NCBI GenBank assembly: GCA_037039925.1 | Contig: JAXRKP010000795.1 | Coordinates: 127,001-191,000 of the forward strand | Direction: 5' to 3' | DNA: 64,000 bases | DNA from: Doris montereyensis | Lineage: Eukaryota > Mollusca > Gastropoda > Nudibranchia > Dorididae | Part shown: one piece after another, positions 33,696-45,350 of the stretch | Layout of the letters: each line of letters opens with the position of its first letter | How positions within the stretch are numbered: position 1 is the first letter of the stretch | Notes under the pieces: generated by a model | The model's database searches: none | The model's input: only the letters and a program-made list of their open reading frames with translations | Told to the model about the DNA's origin: nothing | Position numbers and translations under genes: made by a program

Positions 33696-36600
33696 CTAAA
33701 AACTACAAAAACATACATCCAATTAAAAATCGATATCATTACATCCAATTAAAAAAACCTATCCAATTTAAAAAGATATCTATTTTACTCATCCAATTAA
33801 AACTAAAACCTATCCGATACCTTTTACACATCCAATTTAAAAAAAAGATATCTATCACTATAGTATTTATCACAAATAAAAAACTAAAAAAACTGATATC
33901 TATCAAACATCTAAAAATACGATATCTATCAAACATCCAATTTAAAAAAATCCTTAAAAAACGATATCTATACGATAAAAACTACGATATCTATCAAACA
34001 TCCAATTTAAAAAAAAAAGTATCGATATCTATCACACATCCAATTCAAAAACTACGATATCTATCACCTATCCTATTTAAAAACTACGATATCTATCACT
34101 TATCCAATTTAAAAAACTATGATATCTATGACCATCCAATTAAAAAACTATGATATCTATGACCTATTCAATTTAAAAACTACGATATCTATCAAACATC
34201 CAATTTAAAAACTACGATATCTATCAAACATCCAATTTAAAAACTACGATATCTATCAAACATCCAATTTAAAAACTACGATATCTATCAAACATCCAAT
34301 TTAAAAACTTCGATATCTATCAAACATCCAATTTAAAACGTACGATATCTATCAAACATCCAATTTAAAAAGTACGATATCTATCAAACATCCAATTTAA
34401 AAACTACGATATCTATCAAACATCCAATTTAAAAACTACGATATCTATCAAACATCCAATTTAAAAAACTACGATATCTATCAAACATCCAATTTAAAAC
34501 TACGATATCTATCAAACATCCAATTTAAAAACTACGATATCTATCACCTATCCAATTTAAAAACTACGATATCTATCACCTATCCAATTTAAAAACTACG
34601 ATATCTATCACACATCCAATTTAAAAAGTACGATATTATCAAAATCCTACGATATCTATCAACACATCCAATTTTAAAAACTACGATATCTATCACACAT
34701 CCAATAAAATCTCATCACTATCCAATTTAAAAACTACGATATCTATCACCATCCAATTACGATATGTATGACATCCAATTTAAACTACGATATCTATCAC
34801 CTATCCAATTTAAAAACTACGATATCTATCGAATAAAACTACGATATCTATCCAATTAAAAAGTACATTTAAAAAACTACGATATCTATCACCTATCCCA
34901 TTTAAAAACCACGATATCTAAAAATACGATATTTATCACCTATCCAATTTAAAAACTATGATATCTATCACACATCCAATTTAAAACCTACGATATCCAT
35001 TACCTATCCCATTTTAAAACTAGTACGATATCTGTCTACCTATCTAATTTTAAAAAGTATGATATCTATGACACATCAATTTTCCAAAAAGTACGATATC
35101 TATCACACATCCAATTTAAAAAGTACGATATCTATCACACATCCAATTAAAAAACTACGATATATATCAGTTATCCAATTTAAAAACTACGATATCTATC
35201 AAACATCCAATTTAAAAACTACGATATCTATCACCTATCCAACTTAAAAAAGAACGATATCTATCACACATCCAATTTAAAAAGTACGATATCTATCACA
35301 CATTCAATTAAAAAAACTACGATATCTATCAGTTATCCAATTTAAAAACTACAATATCTATCAAACATCCAATTTAAAAACTACGATATTTATCACCTAT
35401 CCAACTTAAAAAGAACGATATATATCATCTATCCAATTTTTAAAACTACGATATCTATCACACATCCAATTTAAAAAGTACGATATCTATCACATCCAAT
35501 TTAAAAACTACGATATCTATCACACATCCAATTTAAAACCTACGATATCCATTACCTATCCAACTTAAAAAGTACGATATCTGTCACCTATCCAATTTTA
35601 AAAAGTATGATATCTATGACACATCAATTATGATAAAGGCTACAATATCTATCACAAATCCAATTTACGAAATACTTAAAAGTACCATATCCAATCACGA
35701 TATCATCACAATCCAATTTAAAAGTACGATATCTATCACACATCCAATTTAAAAACTACGATATCTATCAAACATCCAATTTAAAAAAAACTACGATATC
35801 TAAAAATCAAACATCCAATTTAAAAAGTACGATATTTATCACACATTCAATTTACGAAATACGATATCTATCACACATCCAACTTAACGAACTACGATAT
35901 CGATATCACAAACATCCAATTAAAAAAGTACGATATCTATCCCATCCAATCCAATTTTAAAAAGTATGATATCTATCACCTATCCAATTTAAAAGTACGA
36001 TATCTATCACATACCCAATTTAAAAAGTACGATATCTATCACACATACATTTTAAAAACTACGATATCTATCATCTATCCAATTTAAAAACTACGATATC
36101 ATCACCTATCCAATTTAAAAACTACGATATCTATCACCTATCCAATTTAAAAGTACGATATCTATCAAACATCCAACTTAAAAAGTACGATATCTATCAC
36201 CTATCCAATTTAAAAAGTACGATATCTATCACCTATCCAATTTAAAAACTACGATATCTATCACACATCCAATTTAAAAATACGATATCTATCACCTATC
36301 CAATTTAAAAACTACGATATCTATCACCTATCCAATTTAAAAACCACGATATCTATCATGTATCCAATTTAAAAACTACGATATCTATCATGTATCCAAT
36401 TTAAAAACTACGATATCTATCATGTATCCAATTTAAAAACCACGATATCTATCATGTATCCAATTTAAAAAAAACTATCGATATCTATCACACATCCAAT
36501 TTAAAAACTACGATATCTATCATGTATCCAATTTAAAAACTACGATATCTATCACACATCCAATTTAAAAACTACGATATCTATCATGTATCCAATTTCA

Positions 36601-39600
36601 ATTTAAAAACTACGATATCTATCAATCTGATATCCAATTTTAAAAACTACGATATCTATCATGTATCCAATTTAAAAAAAACTATACGATATCTATCACA
36701 CATCCAATTTAAAAACTACGATATCTATCATGTATCCAATTTAAAAACCACGATATCTATCACCTATCCAATTTAAAAACTACGATATCTATCACCTATC
36801 CAATTTAAAAACTACGATATCTATCAATTTGAAAACTACGATATCTATCACCAAATTAAAAACTACGATATCTATCACACATCCGATTTAAAAACTACGA
36901 TATCTATCACACATCCAATTTAAAAACTACGATATCTATCACCTATCCAATTTAAAAACTACGATATCGATATCTATCACCTATCCAATTTAAAAACTAC
37001 GATATCTATCACATCAATTTAAAAAGTACGAATTATCACCTATCCAATTTAAAAACTACGATATCACACATCCACGATATCTATCATCAATTAAAAAAGT
37101 ACGATATCTATCACACATCCAATTTAAAAACTACGATATCTATCACACATCCAATTTTAAAAAACTACGATATCTATCACCTATCCAATTTAAAAAACTA
37201 CGATATCTATCACACATCTAACATTTGAAAACTACGATATCTATCACACATCCAATTTAAAAGTACGATATCTATCACACATCCAATTGAAAAACTACGA
37301 TATCATCACACATCCAATTTAAAAACTACGATATCCATCACACATCACGATATCCATCACATCTAATTTAAAAACTACGATATCTATCACCTATCAATTT
37401 AAAAACTACGATATCTATCACACATCCAATTTAAAAACTACGATATCTATCACCTATCCAATTTAAAACCTACGATATCTATCACACATCCAATTTAAAA
37501 ACTATGATATCTATCACACATCTAATTTAAAATACGATATCCATCACACATCTAATTTAAAAACTACGATATCTATCACCTATCCAATTTAAAAACTACG
37601 ATATCTATCACTTATCCAATTTAAAAACTACGATATCTATCACCTATCCAATTTAAAAACTACGATATCTATCACCTATCTAATTTAAAAAGTACGATAT
37701 CTATCACACATCTAATTTAAAAATTACGATATTCACACATCCAATTGAAAAAGGACGATATCTATCACACATCCAATTTAAAAGTACGATATCTATCCAC
37801 ATCTAATTAAAAAAAACTACGATATCTATCACACATCCAATTTCAAAAAGATATCTATCACCTATCTAATTAAAAACTGATATCCATCACACATCTAATT
37901 GAAAAACTACGATATCTATCACCTATCAACTTAAAAACTCGATATCTATCAACTAATAAAAACTAATTAAAAATTACGATATCCATCACACATCCAATTT
38001 AAAAACTACGATATCTATCCCACCTATCCAATTCAAAAACTACGATATCCTATCACACATCTAATTGGAAAAACTACGATATCTATCACACATCAATTTA
38101 AAAACTACAATATACGATATCTATCACACATCCGATTTAAAAATTACGATATCCATCACACATCTAATTAAAAAACAATATGATATCTCACATCCAATTT
38201 TAAAAATCATGATATCATCTAATTTAAAAAAGTACGATATCTATCACACATCTAATTACGATAAAAGTATTGATATCTATCACACATCTAATTGAAAAAG
38301 TACGATATCTATCACACATCTAATTTAAAAACTACGATATCTATCACACATCTAATTTAAAAATTACGATATCCATCACACATCTAATTTAAAAACTACG
38401 ATATCTATCACACATCTAATTTAAAAACTACGATATCTATCACACATCTAATTTAAAAACTACGATATCTATCACTTATCTAATTTAAAAACTACGATAT
38501 CTATCACACATCTAATTTAAAAAAAATCTATCACATCTAATAAAAAGTACGATATCTATCACACATCACACATCCAATTGAAAAACTACGATATCTATCC
38601 AACATCCAATTTAAAAAAGTACGATATCCAATCTAATTTAAAAACTACGATATCTATCACACATCTAATTTTAAAAATACGATATCTATCACACATCTAA
38701 TTTAAAAAACTACGATATCTATCACACATCTAAATTTAAAACTACGATATCTATCACACATCTAATTGAAAAACTACGATATCTATCACACATCTAATTT
38801 AAAAAAACTACGATATCTATCACACATCTAATTTAAAAACTACGATATCCATCACACATCATACGATATATCCAATTTAAAAACTACGATATCCATCACA
38901 CATCTAATTTAAAAATTACGATATCCATCCAATCTAATTTAAAAACTACGATATCTATCACCATCTAATTAAAAACTACGATATCTATCACACATCTAAT
39001 TTAAAAACTACGATATCTATCACAATTTAAAAAACGATACTACGATATCTATAACACATCTAATTTAAAAACTACGATATCTATCACCCTTCCAATTTAA
39101 AAAACATATCTATGATATCTACCACACATCCAATTTAAAAAATCACGATATCTATCACACATCTAATTTAAAAAGTACGATATCTATCACACATCCAATT
39201 TAAACCTACGATATCAATGACACATCCAATTGAAAACTACGATATCTATCACACATCGAATTCAAAAACAATATGATATCTATCACACATCCAATTTAAA
39301 AACACGATATCCATCACACATCTAATTCAAAAACTACGATATCTATCTATCCAACTTAAAAACATACGATATTATCAAAAATTGAAAAACTATATATCAC
39401 ACATCCAATTTAAAAACTACGATATCTATCACACATCCAATTTAAAAATTACGATATCTATCATTATACAATTTAAAAAACTACGATATCTATTACATGA
39501 TCCAATTAAAAACTATGATATCTACCATCCCATGATATCTATCCCTATTTAAAAAACTACGATATCTATGACCTATCCAATTTAAAAACTACGATATCTA

Positions 39601-40380
39601 TGACCTATCCAATTTAAAAACTACGATATCTATGACCTATCCAATTTAAAAACTACGATATCTATGACCTATCCAATTTGAAAAACTACGATATCTATGA
39701 CCTATCCAATTTAAAAACTACGATATCTATGACCTATCCAATTTAAAAACTACGATATCTATGACCTATCCAATTTAAAACTACGATATATTATAACGAT
39801 ATCTATGATCCAATTTAAAAACTACGATATCTATGACCTATCCAATTTAAAAACTACGATATCTATGACCTATCCAGTTTAAAAACTATATCTACCACCT
39901 ATCCCATTTAAAAACTATGATATATACCACCTATCCCATTTAAAAACTATGATATCTATGACCTATCCAATTTAAAAACTACGATATCTATCACACATCC
40001 AATTAAAAAAAATTGATATCTATAACCTATCTAATCTAAAAAACCGTATTCAGAAAGTGCGATATCTCTCACCCATCCAATTTAGAAAGTAAGATTTTTA
40101 CTACCCATCCAATTCAGAAAGTGCGATATCTCTCACTCATCAATTTAGAAAGTAAGATTTTTACTAATCTATCACCCATCCAATTTAAAAAAGTAGAATA
40201 TCGTCATCCATCCAATTCAAAAAGAAAAATATCTAACACTAATCCAATCCAGAAAGCAAAATATCTATCATCTAGTCATCCATCCAATGCAGAATACAAA
40301 ATATTTATCATCTAGTCATCCATCCGATTCAGAAAGTAAAATATATATCAACCATCCAATTCAGAAATTTACTAGATTTA
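33670..40380 (+). repeat. 32-bp satellite array (EcoRV-type)
   Basis: About 6.7 kb, roughly 200 units, of a 32-bp monomer: CTACGATATCTATC, then (A/C)(A/C)ACATCCAATTT, then AAAAA. The exact 32-bp period is visible at 34200, 34232 and 34264. Nearly every unit holds GATATC, an EcoRV site. Local subfamilies are clear: CAAACATCC around 34.2-34.5 kb, CATGTATCC at 36.35-36.75 kb, CACACATCTAATT at 37.8-39.0 kb, and GACCTATCC at 39.55-39.98 kb. Units after 40020 decay into CCATCCAATTCAGAAAGT forms. It lies wholly within SERGEF intron 3. Open frames in it are artefacts. Confidence 0.97.
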
Positions 40381-40885
40381 TTTATCTTTTCTGACTGAGG
40401 ATGTATAATTTATTGTAATAGGACTTGCTGAGTTTGCATGTACACGAGATTTCGCTATCTCTAAAGGAATTAATTTTTTTTAAAACTTTCTAAAAAAGGT
40501 GTTTTAAGGGGAAATACATGATGACTCAAAAGGACTGTTGGCATAAAAAAACTTGCATTGCAGGAATATCAAGACAGTTACAAACATGACGTTTTCAGCA
40601 TAAAGAACATAGAATTCAGGAATTTTTGTTCAAAACAAATACAATGACGTCATTATTGATTCTTTTTCTGTATGACGCACAAACATGAACCAGTCATTTC
40701 TTTGCCAATTTCGGTCGTCTTTAATAACAAAAAATACCAATTTAATTAATTGTATGGTGGTCACTACGTCTAATAAGAATTGCATCAGTTGTCATGAAGG
40801 AGGCCATCAAATGTTTTAGTTTTAATTACCCTAAGAACTTATTTTTCCCTTTGGTCGCCTCGGAGCAATTCACTTCACGGTCAAT
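40381..40885. other. SERGEF intron 3, no gene seen
   Basis: AT-rich intronic sequence between the satellite and the transposase remnant. Nothing recognised. Confidence 0.45.
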
Positions 40886-41106
40886 ATGGTTTCGGAACAG
40901 CAGAAAGCTTTTTGTGTTTTGGAGTCAATCTCCTTTAGCTTTAACTGTTCAAATAGCGTTTTGACACTAAATCAAACACACCACCGAGTGATAATTCTGT
41001 AAGACGATGGCATAAACGATTTCAAAACATAAGGTATGTGCGGAATGAAAAAGGTTCTGGAAGACCAAGAACATCGCAAGAGAGGGTGGACATCGTGGCG
41101 TGTGAA
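40886..41106 (+). mobile_element. DUF4817-type transposase N-terminal remnant
   Basis: ATG at 40886 opens MVSEQQKAFCVLES, the usual start of DUF4817 helix-turn-helix proteins linked to mariner-like DNA transposons. After a frame change the sequence reads PPSDNSVRRWHKRFQ, then RNEKGSGRPRTSQERVDIV, the expected PPSxxSIRRWYxxF and GRPRTSxExV blocks in order. The middle part is broken and the catalytic domain is absent, so this is a fossil. Opposite strand to SERGEF, in its intron 3. Confidence 0.72.
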
Positions 41107-41930
41107 ACTGAGTGAAACCCATTATTATTATTACAAGCACAGCGATAAGGAAAGAGAGTAATTCTGTCAATAAATGATGGATGATTGAGACCTGTCAAAA
41201 ACAAGAACACAAAAATCGTTCTATTGTTACAAATCTATCTTGACCATGAAGTTCTCTGTAACTCTGTATGCCGGATATATAAAATAATATGGCCATAGCT
41301 ACTACAGTCTCAGATGTCATGATTTACAACCCATGGTTAGATAATATATCATACCCCCCCCCCCCCCACACACACACCGTTCTAATCAGTTGATGATTTG
41401 ACACAAAAATACAAAACCCAGATACAATTTGACATTTGGTAAATATAAGAACACGAAATCAATTTCCCCAGTTCGAGAGTTGAAAGCGATATAGGAAATA
41501 TACAATCCAATTTTCGTCAAAGAATCCCTTGTCCAAGGTTTGACGGAAAAATTAAAGTTTTTTTTTCCTCCCTAATTATTTAAACCTGACTAAGCATTGA
41601 TGTTATGCAAATTATGGCGAATTAAAATGAGAATCGCAAAAGTGCTAAATAAAGCAGCAATAAAAAATAAATAAAAGTACAAGAAGGCAAATATTATCGT
41701 AAACGACCCCCCCCTCCCCAAACCAAAACCAAGCAAACCCTAACTGGAATAAAAAAAACATACCGGGTACGCCCCCAAAAAACATCGACAATCCCTAAAC
41801 AAAACAGCCCAACAATGAACCCACAACCCAAGAAAATAACAACAATCAAACAAACAAAACAACAAACCTCCCCAAATCAACACAACCGAGGAAACCCCCC
41901 CCCCCCCCCCTCCCTCCCCAGGATAAAACA
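41107..41930. other. SERGEF intron 3, no gene; C-rich runs
   Basis: Contains a 16-17 bp C run at about 41351-41367 and another at about 41896-41910 in an A/C-rich stretch (41700-42000). The Gly/Leu/Phe-rich minus-strand frame across it is low-complexity. No exon seen. Confidence 0.5.
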
Positions 41931-41954
41931 CCCTTCTCCAAAAACCCAACAAAC

Positions 41955-42125
41955 CCAAACACCAAAATCCTACCCGAAATAGCCACCACAAACACAAAAC
42001 CCCAAAATCCTACCCGAAAGAGCCATCACGAACACACAAAACTCAAGCACCAGAAGCCCGAAAGAGCCACCGCAAAAACAAAAACCCATACTCCAAAATC
42101 CTACCAGCAAGAGCCACCACGAAAT
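41955..42125. repeat. Four-copy minisatellite spanning SERGEF exon 3 donor
   Basis: On the minus strand the exon 3 end (TTCGTGGTGGCTCTTGCTG) plus its donor and intron start (GTAGGATTTTGG) is repeated downstream in the intron. The full boundary, including a GTAGGA donor after GGCT(C/A)TTTCGG, recurs with the donor at + strand 42012-42013 and 41972-41973. A fourth, intermediate unit (about 42050-42070) has lost the GTAGGA. Period 40-46 bp. Confidence 0.88.
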
Positions 42126-42266
42126 CCCAGCCGGCCGCCAGTTGGACAAGCTTCAGCTGCACCATGACGTCATCACACGGCCTGAAGATGTCCTCACGCG
42201 GAGGTTGTCCCCCTTGACCTAGCTGACCTTTGTCGGTGTTGCCACAAGTCTGGACAGCGCCGGACG
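42105..42266 (-). CDS. SERGEF: SERGEF exon 3
   Basis: 162-nt exon between CACCCCAG and GTAGGA, phase 1 to phase 1. It reads SGAVQTCGNTDKGQLGQGGQ, then PPREDIFRPCDDV, then LAAGWDFVVALAG. GNTDKGQLG and AAGWDFVVAL match vertebrate SERGEF GLNKDGQLG and ACGWDFTIML. Frame intact. Its donor side is copied in the minisatellite at 41955-42125. Confidence 0.93.
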
Positions 42267-42481
42267 CTGGGGTGAGAAAGGTTATGGGGTCGAAGGAATT
42301 AAGGATATCAGTAAAGGAATGAGAAGAAAACGCCACTCGTGAATGCGATTTAGGCGATTACACATTTGGTTAGGTTGAATTTTATTTTCCTTTTGAACAA
42401 AGAAATAATGAAAGGGGGAAAGAGCGTGCATTGTATTATTCTGTAACTATGACCGCAATAGATCAATTGCGGAGAGATATT

Positions 42482-42484
<3 letters not shown>

Positions 42485-42562
<78 letters not shown>
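42485..42562. repeat. (GA)n microsatellite
   Basis: About 78 bp of uninterrupted GA. Poly Ser-Leu minus-strand frame is an artefact. Confidence 0.97.
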
Positions 42563-42564
<2 letters not shown>

Positions 42565-42781
42565 CCACTGTATAAAAGGAGGTGTGCCTATATGTTTTAC
42601 AGCATAGTATTATTAGCGAAACAAATCATTTTAAAGATTTCAATTTATGGTCAAAGACAATACCTCTGCTGATGAGGGAGAAAGACACATCAATTGTTCT
42701 GCGAGGCCACACAATGTGTAGTGTAAAAGTGAAAAGATCAAACCATAACGTTGAATTAGTAGCAATTCAAAAGTGCCGTAC

Positions 42782-42923
42782 CCAATAACACGTAAGAAAA
42801 GCCGCCTCCTCCCCCAACATCGACAATGGCATCCCCATCATCCCCCGCTTCGACCTTGACATTAACAGGTAGCAGCTGGTCTTCTTTGGATCCAATACCC
42901 AGCTGACCGTGACCGTTGGCACC
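42782..42923 (-). CDS. SERGEF: SERGEF exon 2
   Basis: 142-nt exon, phase 0 in and phase 1 out, between ATACACAG and donor GTACGG. It reads GANGHGQLGIGSKEDQLLP, then IVDVGGGGGFSYVLL. Vertebrate SERGEF has GANSYGQLGLGHKEDVLLP and ITGGGGHSAVV in the same places. I chose the GTACGG donor over the upstream GTGTTA because it gives the phase exon 3 needs and keeps the expected strand SYVLLASGAV. Confidence 0.93.
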
Positions 42924-43019
42924 CTGTGTATATGTTAAACAATACAATTATAATTATAATATCAAGACCTAAGCTTTCACAATAAACATGCAAAACAAAA
43001 CGGAAAATTCGTCGACAAC

Positions 43020-43498
43020 TCCACCCCCCCTCTAAATGAAATCATAAACTAGAAACAAGAAAAAAACAAAAATAAACGAGCTACAAACACACGCAAACAC
43101 ATTTTTTTTTTTCACGTTGTATCTTGTGTCTTAATTCTATATCTAAAGAAAAGCAAGAAGAAATATCTAATGAATGCACACGACGTTGTGTAGACTAAAG
43201 GCAATGTATTGTCACAGTGCCTTCTAGATGAGGAATTGCTGAAGTCAAAAGGGCTTTATTATTTATATGGCGCAATTCAAAAAGGAAGAAAATGTGCGAC
43301 GATGACAACGTTCACAGACTTCCAAAGCAAGCGTCCTTCATCTCAATTCTCTTAAACAATCAAGGTCATTGTATTTATTTTGTGTCTGACAAAGCGCTAA
43401 AGAAAAGAAAAAAGTATACTGAATGAGGGAGATGAATAGATTGACAGAGAGAAAGCAAAAGAGAGAGAGGACAGAGAAGGAATAAGACAGACAGAGGG

Positions 43499-43500
<2 letters not shown>
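43020..43500. other. SERGEF intron 1, nothing recognised
   Basis: A/C-rich to mixed sequence without exon or transposon signature. Confidence 0.45.
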
Positions 43501-43502
<2 letters not shown>

Positions 43503-43587
<85 letters not shown>

Positions 43588-43597
43588 GAGAGAGTTC

Positions 43598-43670
<73 letters not shown>
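43503..43670. repeat. (GA)n microsatellite with two TTCTAGA interruptions
   Basis: About 168 bp of GA with two closely spaced GTTCTAGAGA breaks at about 43581-43600. Confidence 0.97.
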
Positions 43671-43676
<6 letters not shown>

Positions 43677-44541
43677 ACTCTGATGATAAAAACAGATTAT
43701 GGAGAACAATGTATTACTGAATGGCATCACGACTCATTATAAAAACTGCATCGGAAGTTTTCATAATACAAACTCTGCAGTCAATCGAAGTGGGCTTCTT
43801 ATAAAAAAATTGAAAGAGAAAGCAAACAGTGCTGTCAAAAACAAAACAAGACAAGTATCAAGTGTTATGAGCCCATACATTAGCTATAGATCTACCATTA
43901 TTGATCCAAACATGAAGACCACATTACTTTGAGTGTTGACACTGATAGTAGTGATATATCTAGTCAAGGAAATACACCGCACGTGATAGGTGTCACGAAA
44001 TAAAAGAGAGGCGGGAAGAAAGTGTGACTCCCGCCCCCATGTGTACAACTTCTTCAGACAATATAGAGTAGTCGTAAATGATTTGATGTTATCAAACAGA
44101 CTTATTTAAAATTCAGGCAAGATTGCTCTAATTTTATGATATATGTGACAGGACATTGAATAAACGATGCCACCACGCGAAGAAGAAACACATCGATAAA
44201 AAGCCCCAGCCAAACAAAACAATCCAAGATTATAAACTGCAATAGAAAATGGAAAAGTAGAATGGAAGTAGAGCTAGATACGGCCATGCAAGGAGTCGAG
44301 ACAGTAGCCTATGTTTAGTATGTGTAGATCTAATAATATCGGAGGGCGTGGGAACCTAGACTGAGCGTAGTACTGTAGGCCTATTCGTTGTAAAATAATG
44401 CGTGTTGAAAGTCTCGATCGCAGAGCATGAAGTCAGGTCGACACTTCCCCTCCCCTAACCCATTTTCTCGAAACTCAACACGACAAACTACAACTATCAA
44501 CACCTTCCCTGCCTTCCATTCAGCGCCCGGGTCTACCTTAC
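43671..44541. other. SERGEF intron 1, nothing recognised
   Basis: Mixed sequence between the GA tract and SERGEF exon 1. Open frames in it are antisense or chance. Confidence 0.45.
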
Positions 44542-44610
44542 CCATGAACAAAGCAGCGTCTGTTTATCGATTGCCGTGGCCAGGCCATCGTCCGCTTTCT
44601 TCTCTGCCAT
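44542..44610 (-). CDS. SERGEF: SERGEF exon 1 with start codon
   Basis: ATG at 44610-44608 opens MAEKKADDGLATAIDKQ then TLLCSW, and the donor GTAAGG follows the Trp codon exactly. Joining it to exon 2 gives LLCSW|GANGHGQLG, matching vertebrate SERGEF ALFAW|GANSYGQLG. 69 nt, phase 0, as exon 2 requires. The short acidic/basic leader before the first blade is variable in the family. The + strand frame over the same bases is an antisense shadow. Confidence 0.9.
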
Positions 44611-44619
44611 ACAAACGGC

Positions 44620-45100
44620 CGCTTCGTGACAAGGCCTTTCGAAAGCTAAAGCTGGCCGACTGTGCTCGTTTGGGCCGTCAGCTGTTTCCACCAATCGTGG
44701 CACAAGCTACATGTGAACGCTGTTCCGTCAATCAGAAGATGCGGTTAAAAAGCATAAACTGGAAAAAGATAAATTGGCATATTGTCAGAGTATATACAAT
44801 GTAGAAAAGGACCAGCATTTTTGAGCAATATGTTGATTTAGAATACTGTTATGCAGCAAAACTATCTATTTTTCCACATTCTACAAAGCAATGGAGAAAA
44901 ATTACGACATGCGTCAAAAGGCGGAATAGAACCAATAGAGGAACGGCACAGACAGCGCTGCATCGGAGCATTCCGTGATTCGCCGCCACACATTGGGAGC
45001 TCTTATAGCCAATCACTTTCAAAACATCGGAATAAACTCACTGTAAGTTGTTATTAAAACCCTTTTATTTACTTCAAAATATAGCAATGGTGATATCTTT
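44620..45100. promoter_or_regulatory. Putative bidirectional SERGEF/NFYA promoter with CCAAT boxes
   Basis: The region just upstream of the SERGEF start, and 5' of NFYA on the other strand, is richer in GC than its surroundings and contains four CCAAT pentamers: 44691-44695, 44932-44936, 44992-44996 (as ATTGG) and 45009-45013. The last two are 17 bp apart. NF-Y, whose A subunit is encoded next door, binds CCAAT. No clear TATA box is seen. Transcription starts are inferred, not observed. Confidence 0.55.
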
Positions 45101-45119
45101 CCTTTCAACTCACATGTTG

Positions 45120-45350
45120 TTGTGGTCAATGTAAGAAAAGCTTATTTTGATGACGTGCCTTCGCTAGTACACATGCTTCCCACACATTACGCCTGAAACC
45201 ACCATGTTCGTCGTCGGCAGTCTTTGTTCCCTGGTTGGCCGAGGGCTGGCGCAATAATTTATGTAGATTCCTGGTTGGCTGAGACATAGGCCTAGCGTAG
45301 CAATTTATGCAGATTTTTTTACTCAACGATGGCCGCGAGTCCATCGGATT
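45120..45350. repeat. Short duplicated block near the promoter
   Basis: CCTGGTTGGC(C/T)GAG with CGCAATAATTTATG / CAATTTATGCAGAT occurs twice about 50 bp apart (45231-45262 and 45270-45316). Part of the NFYA 5' flank or first intron. Confidence 0.6.

Larger units (their letters stand above)
16836..44610 (-). other. SERGEF: SERGEF gene, coding span (ten exons)
   Basis: SERGEF (secretion-regulating guanine nucleotide exchange factor, DelGEF) is an RCC1-superfamily protein. In mammals it is reported to bind the exocyst subunit Sec5 and to influence secretion. I assembled ten coding exons from homology and splice signals: 44542-44610, 42782-42923, 42105-42266, 28201-28291, 27142-27254, 25852-25953, 24646-24714, 21913-22081, 19253-19405 and about 16836-17040. 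All introns are GT-AG, and the phases agree throughout once one extra base is allowed in exon 8. The product of roughly 420 residues holds seven blade-start motifs of the GxxxxGQLG type and seven inner-strand motifs (such as AAGWDFVVAL, AAGLRHALTL, CSGWTHLVA and CGSEHNLAV), as expected for a seven-bladed propeller; human SERGEF is 458 residues. Exons 8 and 10 carry single-base frame breaks. Confidence 0.88.

Noticed and set aside
33670..40380. CRISPR-like regular repeats
   Set aside because: Units abut with no unique spacers and the context is a eukaryotic intron, so this is satellite DNA.
41740..41997. Gly/Leu/Phe-rich minus-strand frame as a membrane protein
   Set aside because: It runs through C-runs and copies of the exon 3 donor minisatellite; low-complexity intron.
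44427..44804. 125-codon + strand frame
   Set aside because: Antisense to SERGEF exon 1 and promoter; no recognisable domain.
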